This document shows positions 1 to 5,823 of a DNA stretch of 6,078 nucleotides, one piece after another. Under the pieces are notes generated by a model, which saw only the letters and a program-made list of their open reading frames with translations, was not told the DNA's origin and made no database searches. Origin of the DNA: Fidelibacterota bacterium (GTDB lineage: Bacteria > Fidelibacterota > Marinisomatia > Marinisomatales > CAZVFT01); the NCBI GenBank assembly GCA_014381485.1, contig JACNLN010000169.1, positions 1 through 6,078 of the forward strand, read 5' to 3'. Position numbers and translations under genes: made by a program. Numbering within the stretch: the stretch's first letter is position 1; every line of letters begins with the position of its first letter.

Positions 1-210
1 GAGGGCTATGGTAGATTTCATTACAAAGAAGGGATTCAATTTTACAGAATTTCACGAGCGTCTATTTATGAATTAAAAGATCATCTAATTAGCTGTTTGG
101 ATTTCAATTATATAAATAAAGAACTATTTAGTGAAGGTGTTGATTTGATCGAATCAGCAAAACAGAAACTCAACGGTTACATTATATTTGTAAAGAAGAA
201 AATAAAATGA
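1..210 (+). CDS. four helix bundle protein (23S rRNA intervening-sequence protein family), C-terminal part
   Basis: Frame 1 is open from the first base to a TGA at 208-210, giving 69 residues without a start, so the N-terminal part lies outside the window. The visible part begins EGYGRFHYKEGIQFYRISRA and continues through SIYEL. This matches the conserved core of the four-helix-bundle family known from 23S rRNA intervening sequences (EGxGR, then an aromatic/glutamate-rich helix, then an R-[GA]-S-x-x-E-L motif). Family members are about 115-130 residues, so a little under half is missing. Two further helices follow (about residues 33-55 and 55-69), ending in a lysine-rich tail. The molecular function of the family is not established. 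Members occur inside 23S rRNA genes and as stand-alone genes, and the fold is shared with Avd, the accessory protein of diversity-generating retroelements. No rRNA sequence is seen downstream here, so this is probably a stand-alone copy. Family assignment is firm; any role is unknown. Confidence 0.85.
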   Translation, partial: EGYGRFHYKEGIQFYRISRASIYELKDHLISCLDFNYINKELFSEGVDLIESAKQKLNGYIIFVKKKIK

Positions 211-284
211 AATTTTCGACAATCAACTTGAATCTTCCAATAATTATAACACCGTTTCTAGTGTTCCCCATTCCATTCGTTGTA

Positions 285-333
285 TCCTTAACCCTATACC
301 CTATACCTTATTCCGTATACCTTATACCGTACA
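285..333. repeat. degenerate 7-bp tandem repeat (CCYTATA-like), telomere-like on the - strand
   Basis: Reading in steps of seven from 285 gives TCCTTAA, CCCTATA, CCCTATA, CCTTATT, CCGTATA, CCTTATA, CCGTACA. Six clear units lie at 292-333 and weaker C/T-rich units flank them on both sides. On the - strand the units read TATAGGG, TATAAGG, TATACGG, so GG or GGG recurs every seven bases, the spacing of telomere-like or two-tetrad G-quadruplex sequence. The tract starts 75 bases after the four-helix-bundle stop and ends 57 bases before the outer-membrane protein start. It creates a hydrophobic open frame at 207-389 that I do not regard as a gene. The function is unknown; it could be neutral satellite sequence or a mark of how the four-helix-bundle gene arrived. 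Confidence 0.8.
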
Positions 334-377
334 TCCTGTGCATTTCTATCTACTTAGTACAATTATATGTGAAACTT

Positions 378-384
378 GAGAAAG
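378..384 (+). promoter_or_regulatory. weak ribosome binding site deciding the start at 391
   Basis: GAGAAAG lies six bases (TATGAA) before the ATG at 391, a usable purine-rich Shine-Dalgarno-like match at normal spacing. The in-frame upstream alternative, TTG at 376, has only A/T-rich sequence before it. The ATG start also puts the basic residues RR right before the hydrophobic core of the signal peptide. Confidence 0.45.
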
Positions 385-390
385 TATGAA

Positions 391-1770
391 ATGAGTCTAC
401 GACGCATCATAGTAATTTTGATTTTTGTGAATATGTGGTGGAGTTTTTTATATCCACAGGCAAAGCGAGATCCCCGAATGACAGCTCTGGCAGGATCTTA
501 TACTGTCATAGCTGAGGGTGTTTATGCGGTGGGGGTTAATCCAGCTAACCTTGCCTACCAGTTCGACAAACCATTTATGTGGCAGATGGCAACCATCAAT
601 TTTGGTTTTGTAAATAATTTTTTCTCTCTGGAAAGGTGGTCTGGATTAAGCGGTGTAAACCTGGAACGAAATAATCAGGAGAAGAAAAATGAAATTTTTA
701 ATGAATTAGCATACAGTCATGCTCTCAATCTAACCGTTGATACACACATGGCGATTCCTGTGATGAATTATTCAGCAGGAAATATGGCTTTTACCAGCGA
801 TATTGTGATGGTAAGTGATCTCAGTGTTCCTGAAGATGTTTTTAGGCTCATGCTGGAAGGAAATCCTATGGGAGAGTCAATGGATATATCGCTCGATTTT
901 GAAACAATCGGTCTTGCTGAGTATGGTTTCTCTTTTGCTGTACCGTATGAAAAATTTTCATGGGGTGTTACTTTGAAATATCTTCAGGGGCTTTTTTACC
1001 TCGGCATTGATCCCGATTCAACTGAAATTAGTCTTGTTACTGACACAACAGCATTTTATGGTAGTGGTCGTTATTTTATTCGACAGGGAATCGGCGGGAG
1101 CGGATTTGGGCTTGATATAGGATTCCGAACAAATGAGTTTAACGGATGGACATTAGGTGTGTCTATGATTAATCTTTTTGGAACGATTTCCTGGAACAAA
1201 CCATCTTTAATTAAGGATATTTTAGGGGTAGATGAACAACATGGACTCTTTACTTTTGGAGGGGAAGAGGTTGTAGATGGCTCGGCGATGGTTTACGAAT
1301 TTGAGATTGATAGTCTCAATGCTGTTCAGATGATTGATATGGATTATGACGATATCTTTACATCATCTCGATTGGTGGTGAGAGATACCACAGACGAAGG
1401 ACGGGCTAGACCTTTTTCTACACGATATCCATCTCTCCTCCGGTTTGGAATATCCAAGCAGGTGGATCCGGATATTCTTATCATTTCCGACCTGGTAGCT
1501 GGGTTTCAAGATAAACTGTACTTGATGAGAAGATGGAAATGGTCTATTGGAGCAGAATTCACTCGATTTCCCGGGTTCCCGCTTAGAATTGGATACAGTT
1601 GGGCAGGTGCTGATTTTAAAGAATTTGGACTTGGTTTTGGGTGGTATTTTGGACCAGTAATGTTTGATTTTGGCCTCGCTTTCCGAAATGGATTATGGAT
1701 TCACAGTATGGAAGGACTTGGAATTTCTATGGGGTTAACGATTACGGGTCTGAAGGGGAGAGGAAAGTAG
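391..1770 (+). CDS. DUF5723-type outer-membrane beta-barrel protein (PorV/FadL-like)
   Basis: The product is 459 residues from ATG 391; a TTG at 376 would add five residues but has no ribosome site. The N-terminus is a signal peptide: MSLRR, a hydrophobic core to about residue 21, then a likely cut near YPQA/KRD. The mature protein opens with the arrangement seen in FadL/PorV-like barrels: RMTALAGSYT (about 29-38), then GVYAVGVNPANLA (43-55), the 'ALGGAxT...NPAxLA' pattern. The rest alternates polar and hydrophobic residues with many Gly and aromatic residues, as in transmembrane beta-strands, with an acidic insert at about residues 275-330. The end (GLGISMGLTITGL, then a basic GRGK tail) looks like a last strand, without the usual terminal aromatic. 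It most likely sits in the outer membrane. Proteins of this type in FCB bacteria are mostly uncharacterised, and no substrate can be inferred. Its TAG stop touches the stop of the converging permease gene. No convincing promoter is seen; the heptamer repeat occupies the upstream region. Confidence 0.8.
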   Translation: MSLRRIIVILIFVNMWWSFLYPQAKRDPRMTALAGSYTVIAEGVYAVGVNPANLAYQFDKPFMWQMATINFGFVNNFFSLERWSGLSGVNLERNNQEKKNEIFNELAYSHALNLTVDTHMAIPVMNYSAGNMAFTSDIVMVSDLSVPEDVFRLMLEGNPMGESMDISLDFETIGLAEYGFSFAVPYEKFSWGVTLKYLQGLFYLGIDPDSTEISLVTDTTAFYGSGRYFIRQGIGGSGFGLDIGFRTNEFNGWTLGVSMINLFGTISWNKPSLIKDILGVDEQHGLFTFGGEEVVDGSAMVYEFEIDSLNAVQMIDMDYDDIFTSSRLVVRDTTDEGRARPFSTRYPSLLRFGISKQVDPDILIISDLVAGFQDKLYLMRRWKWSIGAEFTRFPGFPLRIGYSWAGADFKEFGLGFGWYFGPVMFDFGLAFRNGLWIHSMEGLGISMGLTITGLKGRGK

Positions 1771-1776
1771 CTACTT
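1765..1776. repeat. 12-bp perfect palindrome spanning two abutting stop codons
   Basis: AAGTAGCTACTT is its own reverse complement and is centred exactly on the junction between the + strand stop TAG (1768-1770) and the - strand stop, read as CTA on + (1771-1773). The two genes therefore use the two halves of the palindrome. It has no loop-forming spacer and no T-run follows on either strand, so it does not look like a standard bidirectional terminator. Confidence 0.75.
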
Positions 1777-2862
1777 CTTCGAGAATATCATCAATATAAT
1801 CCCACCCACCGAAAATACGATATTTCCAATCCAGGCAGACATTAAGGGCTCAACTATCCCCTTATATCCGAGTGTTTGTCCGAACCGGATAAAAGCATAA
1901 TAACCAAAAATAACAAATACACTCATCCCAGCTCCGAAAGCAAGACTTCCCTTTGTCCGGGCTGTCACAAGAGGTAAACCAAAAAGAACCACAATGAGAT
2001 TGGTAAATGCAAATGAAAGCTTGTTGTGGAGATTTACTTCCCACCGAGTGGTATCTACACCATTATTTCTCAATTCCTTAATAAATCCTTTTAACTGAAC
2101 AAAGTTACGTTCCTCTGGCGAAATAGCCTCAAGGGAGATATCTTTTGGCGTAAAATCCAGAACCAGAAGTGTATCTTCATTGGAAAAACGTACCCTGGAT
2201 TCAAATCCATCGGGTTGGAATTCTCGTATGGCATAGATGTGAAGATTCCAGGCTCTCTTTTCAGGATCCCATTTCATCCATTTTGTATCAATTCTTTTTA
2301 AAAGGTTGCCAGATTCCAAAAATTGCATAGACACTCCGAGAGCCTTTTCTCGTTTGGATTGATATCGATCTATAGCAATATGAAATTTATTGGATTTTTG
2401 AAGAAAAATGTTATTCCTGCGCTCTCGATAATATTTCCTGCCCCGTTTTTTCAAGTGTTCCTTTTCAATCGTCCGGCGTTTCTGGTTACCCAGCGTCACC
2501 AGTTGGTTATCAAAATAAAAAGAAATCATGCTCACCATAATGGAGATGAATATGATTGGAACAGCAATCCGGTACAAACTGATTCCTGATGATTTCATTG
2601 CCACCAGTTCATTTCGTTTTGCCATCAGACCAAACGTGAAAATGGTGGCAATTAACATTCCCATCGGTAAACCAATATTGATGAACCAGGGGAAGTAATA
2701 AAGATAGTACTGTGAAATGATGGTTATGGGGACTGAAGAATCGATAAACTTATCAAGATTTTCAATGAGATCCACAATAACGAATATGGAGGTAAAAGCA
2801 CAAATGGAAGCGGTAAGAATAGATAAAAACTGCTTTACTAGATATAAATCAAGTTTTCTCAT
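1771..2862 (-). CDS. LptF/LptG family permease (lipopolysaccharide export)
   Basis: The product is 363 residues, normal for the YjgP/YjgQ (LptF/LptG) family. These are inner-membrane subunits that work with the ATPase LptB to pull lipopolysaccharide from the membrane and pass it to the periplasmic Lpt bridge. Six membrane segments are visible: about 12-34, 56-79, 99-118, then 281-300, 305-326 and 339-360 after a large central domain (about 119-280) that would be the periplasmic jelly-roll. The cytoplasmic coupling segment after segment 2 is well kept: AKRNELVAMKSSGISLYRI (81-99). The pre-segment-4 stretch (LKGFIKELRNNGVDTTRWEV) resembles LptG more than LptF, but I cannot settle which it is, so no symbol is given. 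Residues 128-149 are unusually basic (12 Lys/Arg in 22). No second LptF/G gene is next to it, as is common in FCB genomes. The ATG at 2862 has an A/T-rich leader (TTTGATATAGAT) with no Shine-Dalgarno match. Its 3' end abuts the outer-membrane gene. Confidence 0.9.
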   Translation of the reverse strand: MRKLDLYLVKQFLSILTASICAFTSIFVIVDLIENLDKFIDSSVPITIISQYYLYYFPWFINIGLPMGMLIATIFTFGLMAKRNELVAMKSSGISLYRIAVPIIFISIMVSMISFYFDNQLVTLGNQKRRTIEKEHLKKRGRKYYRERRNNIFLQKSNKFHIAIDRYQSKREKALGVSMQFLESGNLLKRIDTKWMKWDPEKRAWNLHIYAIREFQPDGFESRVRFSNEDTLLVLDFTPKDISLEAISPEERNFVQLKGFIKELRNNGVDTTRWEVNLHNKLSFAFTNLIVVLFGLPLVTARTKGSLAFGAGMSVFVIFGYYAFIRFGQTLGYKGIVEPLMSAWIGNIVFSVGGIILMIFSKK

Positions 2863-3111
2863 ATCTATATCAAATTACGCAGAGTGAACTCATTTAGGAA
2901 ATAAAATTTCCATAATCGAACTAGTACAAACATCTCATAATTCCAAGTGGTTTATCGGGAACAGTCTGAGTTGACCTGATTCATTCATTAACCCGTCCCG
3001 AAGCTTCAGAAGTAGGTGGACCACTCACCAATAAACATATGTTTCCCACAAGTAGCTCAAGGTATGATGAATTATCCATATTAACAATATTTCGCATTCT
3101 TCTATTGATCT
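2863..3111. other. intergenic gap between symporter and LptF/G genes, no gene seen
   Basis: These 249 bases have stops in all frames at short intervals and no RNA gene that I recognise. Seen in it are an inverted repeat GGAAAT-AAA-ATTTCC (2897-2911), 35 bases upstream of the LptF/G start and a possible protein-binding site; the 8-bp palindrome GAAGCTTC within CCCGAAGCTTCAGAAG (about 2997-3012); and an A/T hairpin ATATT-AAC-AATAT shortly after the symporter stop. None has the T-run of an intrinsic terminator. The promoter for the LptF/G gene should lie here, but no confident -35/-10 pair is visible. Confidence 0.5.
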
Positions 3112-4479
3112 TTAAGCGGACTTTTTACTTTTCAGATTTTCAAAGTAAGTACTGGCTGCGTTCATGACACGCGGTGCAAGGATGATACTTGATATCACCG
3201 TTGGAATAGCCATCAGAGCGAACATTCCGTCTAAAAAATTAATAACCGCATCAATTGAAATTACTGCGCCTATAATAAGCGTAACCGTGTAAAATATTCG
3301 GTAGGACTTTTTCCATCTTGTTCCAAAAAGAAATGCTGTGCATTTTGAACCGTAGTACGAATATCCAATCATCGTAGAGATACTGAACACTAAAACACTG
3401 ATCAATAAAATATATTTCCCAAAGACTGGGAGTCCCACATTAAAGGCTTGAGTCGTCAGCGTTACTCCATTGGCTTCTGAGTTTTCCCACACCCCGGTGG
3501 AAAGAATCACCATTGCTGTAATACTGCATACTAAAATTGTATCCACGAAGGGTCCTATCATTGCTACCAACCCTTCACGGATTGGTTCCTTCGTTTTAGC
3601 AGCTCCATGTGCCATAGCTTCCGTGCCAATTCCTGCTTCATTTGAAAAAGCAGCTCTTCGTATACCGGTAATTATGACGGTTCCTACTGCACCTCCTAAT
3701 ACCGCTTCACCCGTGAAAGCATCTCTCACAATAAGAGCAATGTAGTTTGGAATATCGGTGATATTGTAAAGAATGATGAAAATACCCGCAATTAGGTACA
3801 GGATAACCATACCCGGTACCATTCGGGATGCTACCAGCCCGATTCTCCGGATGCCCCCAAAAATTACAAGAGACACAAGAATTGCAATCACAACCCCAAC
3901 AGTCAAATCTCCGATGAATTGATTTTGAGAAAAAAGTTGGTATGGTGAGAAAATTTCATCCCGGATAATCTGCGTGAGCTGATTTGCCTGAAATAATGAA
4001 AGACAGCCAAATAATCCTGCCACACTGAAAAGGAGAGAGAGAGGACGGAAACGGGTTCCTAAAGCTTCGGTGATGACATACATTGGACCGCCCTGTATCT
4101 CTCCTTGATCGTCTTTACCCCTGTACATCACAGCTAGGGAACAGGTAAAAAACTTTGTAGCAGACCCTACGATAGCGCTGACCCACATCCAGAATAAAGC
4201 GCCTGGACCACCTGTCTGAATGGCTACTGCCACACCACTGATGTTTCCCATCCCAACCGTACTGGCAAGAGCACTGGATAACGCCTGAAAATGGTTAATT
4301 TGACCGGGATCATCCGGGCTATCATACTTACCTCGAATGATGTCCACTCCATGTTTTAGATAGCGAAATGGAATAAATCGTGAATAGATAGTGAAAAACA
4401 GTCCACCGCCAAGTATCAATACCAGTAAAGGAGTTCCCCAGAGAAAATTGGCAAATTCGTTGAGGTATTTATCGAGCAT
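3112..4479 (-). CDS. alanine/glycine:cation symporter (AGCS family)
   Basis: The product is 455 residues, the usual AGCS length. Members (AlsT, DagA, AgcS) import alanine and/or glycine with Na+ (sometimes H+) across the inner membrane. Family signatures are intact: NHFQALSSALASTVGMGNIS (62-81) followed by GVAVAIQTGGPGALFWMW (82-99), GEIQGGPMYVI (126-136), and GIRRAAFSNEAGIGTEAMAH (272-291). About ten to eleven hydrophobic segments fit the LeuT-like fold, starting at residues 12-32, with later ones at about 192-210, 222-240, 302-327, 355-375, 397-412 and 418-436. The C-terminus is a short basic tail (ENLKSKKSA). No truncation or missing signature residue is seen. Exact substrate preference (L- or D-alanine, glycine, or even glutamine as for some AlsT proteins) cannot be told from sequence alone. 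The ATG at 4479 is preceded by ACTACTTTTTTATAG with no Shine-Dalgarno match. It lies 135 bases after the CNNM-type gene on the same strand and may have its own promoter. Confidence 0.95.
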   Translation of the reverse strand: MLDKYLNEFANFLWGTPLLVLILGGGLFFTIYSRFIPFRYLKHGVDIIRGKYDSPDDPGQINHFQALSSALASTVGMGNISGVAVAIQTGGPGALFWMWVSAIVGSATKFFTCSLAVMYRGKDDQGEIQGGPMYVITEALGTRFRPLSLLFSVAGLFGCLSLFQANQLTQIIRDEIFSPYQLFSQNQFIGDLTVGVVIAILVSLVIFGGIRRIGLVASRMVPGMVILYLIAGIFIILYNITDIPNYIALIVRDAFTGEAVLGGAVGTVIITGIRRAAFSNEAGIGTEAMAHGAAKTKEPIREGLVAMIGPFVDTILVCSITAMVILSTGVWENSEANGVTLTTQAFNVGLPVFGKYILLISVLVFSISTMIGYSYYGSKCTAFLFGTRWKKSYRIFYTVTLIIGAVISIDAVINFLDGMFALMAIPTVISSIILAPRVMNAASTYFENLKSKKSA

Positions 4480-4607
4480 CTATAAAAAAGTAGTTGTTAT
4501 TAGCAACAGGTAAGATATCCTTCAAAATTGGTCTCAAATATACGGATTTCCCCCATTGATATTGAAGAAAAAATGCAAGTGTCCTTATGTTGAGGGCAGA
4601 CGGTGAA

Positions 4608-4636
4608 ATTATACCTATGAAGCCTTTTTCTGGGAA
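4608..4636 (-). promoter_or_regulatory. candidate sigma-70-like promoter for the symporter gene
   Basis: Read on the - strand, TTCCCA (4636-4631) and TATAAT (4613-4608) are separated by 17 bases: a 4-of-6 -35 and a perfect -10 at ideal spacing. The -35 lies in the last codons of the CNNM-type gene and the -10 just after its stop. Transcription would start near 4601 and leave an untranslated leader of about 120 bases before the symporter ATG at 4479. I recognise no riboswitch in that leader. In an AT-rich genome such a match can arise by chance, and Bacteroidota-type sigma factors prefer another motif, so confidence is low. Confidence 0.35.
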
Positions 4637-5823
4637 AGGAGAAGTCTTTCAAGTCGGTTTGGTGACCGCTTTAATACCCTTACACGAAATGTTCCAAAAT
4701 CCAGAATCTCTCCTGTTCGTGGAAATCTACCAAGTTTTGAGAGAATGAATCCTCCGATGGTTTCATAATTCCCTTCAGCAATTTGATAATTGAAGCGTCT
4801 GTTTAAATCATCAATTTCCACAAGACTGTCTACAATGAGGTTGCCATCGGTAAGTTGATTAATCTTCCTACCGGTATCATCGAATACATCCTCGAATTCT
4901 CCAAAAATCTCCTCCATCAGATCTTCCACGGTTACAAGTCCGGATGTCTTTCCTTTGTCGTCCTGAACAATGGCGATACTGGAATTTTGTCGTTGTAGTT
5001 CTTCCAGGACTTCTCTGGCAGTGATGGAAGAGAGGATAAAGATTGGTGGTTTCATAACAGACTTCAGGGAAGAAGGAGAGGTAAAGAGATCATGGAGAAA
5101 AACAATTCCAACAATTTCATCCAGCTTATCCTGATATACAGGGAGTTTTGAATAACCCGTATCAATGAAAATTTCCATTACCTCTTGAATGGAAGTATCT
5201 TCTCTGATGGCAATAATATCCGACTTGGGAGTCATAGCCAGATAGACGGGGTTAGTTCCAAATTCAAAAATGTTGGTGATAACTTCTTTTTCTTCTTCTT
5301 CATATTCTTCAGAAGTCTCCACAGACCTGAAAAGCCACTTCAGTTCCTGTCGGGATAAATGAGAAGACGTGAGATTCTGCTGGGAGGTAATTAATCGGGA
5401 ATAGCTTTGCACTAATTTCACGAATGGTGTGAGAATAATTTCAAACAGACGGATAAGTGGGGTAATCATTACTGACAAGGATGTGGCGTGGTCACGAAAG
5501 ATGACCTTGGGAACAATCTCGCCAAAGATGAGGATGATGACTGTAATGGTAAAAGCAGCCAACAGGGGAGAAATCCCAGACCTGATTAAAATAACGGTAG
5601 CAAATGAGGAAGTTAGAACGTTGGCAATATTTGTCCCAACGAGAACGGTGGTGAGATAGCGTTCAGGTTCGGAGAGAAGAAGATGAGTACTACCTGCAAT
5701 CCTCCGTCCCTGTTTTTTCCAGACCTCCACCTGTATTGGATTTGCTTGGATAAAGGCGATTTCACTCCCGGAAAAGAAAGCAGAAAGAATAAGACCTATA
5801 AAAGCTAAAATGGGTTCAAGCAT
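4615..5823 (-). CDS. CNNM-domain, CBS-pair, CorC/HlyC-type membrane protein (hemolysin family)
   Basis: The product is 402 residues. Domain order is an N-terminal CNNM/DUF21 membrane domain (about 1-150), two CBS domains (about 195-250 and 257-312) and a CorC_HlyC C-terminal domain (about 320-398). In the membrane part the conserved motifs are SGSEIAF (18-24), GTNIAN (63-68) and GEIVPK (101-106). Hydrophobic segments lie at about 3-19, 58-80, 86-107 and 115-137. An acidic linker rich in Glu (171-180) joins this to the CBS pair, which contains the typical GYSKLPVY (223-230), GIV (239-241) and GLVTVEDLMEEIFGEF (295-310). The CorC domain shows the usual YETIGGFILSKLGRFPRTGE (353-372). Relatives (CorC/MpfA/CNNM) export Mg2+, probably in exchange for Na+, with the CBS pair sensing Mg-ATP; the name 'hemolysin' is historical. 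The start at 5823 follows TTAAATTTTAAAAAATA with no Shine-Dalgarno match. Some FCB relatives of this protein are gliding-motility GldE, but nothing nearby supports that role. It is full length and intact. Confidence 0.93.
   Translation of the reverse strand: MLEPILAFIGLILSAFFSGSEIAFIQANPIQVEVWKKQGRRIAGSTHLLLSEPERYLTTVLVGTNIANVLTSSFATVILIRSGISPLLAAFTITVIILIFGEIVPKVIFRDHATSLSVMITPLIRLFEIILTPFVKLVQSYSRLITSQQNLTSSHLSRQELKWLFRSVETSEEYEEEEKEVITNIFEFGTNPVYLAMTPKSDIIAIREDTSIQEVMEIFIDTGYSKLPVYQDKLDEIVGIVFLHDLFTSPSSLKSVMKPPIFILSSITAREVLEELQRQNSSIAIVQDDKGKTSGLVTVEDLMEEIFGEFEDVFDDTGRKINQLTDGNLIVDSLVEIDDLNRRFNYQIAEGNYETIGGFILSKLGRFPRTGEILDFGTFRVRVLKRSPNRLERLLLSQKKAS

Noticed and set aside
1..210. Diversity-generating retroelement (Avd-like accessory gene)
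   Set aside because: The fold family is related, but no reverse transcriptase, template repeat or variable repeat is seen. The motifs fit the 23S intervening-sequence family, and only sequence left of the window could change this.
207..389. 60-codon hydrophobic ORF whose ATG overlaps the TGA of the four-helix-bundle gene and whose TGA is one base before ATG 391
   Set aside because: The hydrophobicity (PIPY, LIPY) comes directly from the C/T-rich heptamer repeat, and there is no ribosome site or recognisable family. The tight overlaps look like translational coupling but are probably chance.
2323..2589. + strand ORF inside the LptF/G gene
   Set aside because: It lies antisense to a well-supported permease gene and has no recognisable features. 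The same holds for the ORFs at 3470-3745 (+), 5429-5659 (+) and 1862-2044 (-).
4568..4598. Possible terminator after the CNNM-type gene on the - strand: a 5-pair stem with one mismatch (4598-4593 with 4585-4580) and a T6 run (4573-4568)
   Set aside because: The stem is weak and the T-run starts six bases after it rather than directly, so intrinsic termination is doubtful.
3700..5823. Single functional operon of the symporter and CNNM-type genes
   Set aside because: The 135-base gap with its own promoter candidate, and the lack of a known shared pathway, make co-orientation alone too weak as evidence.
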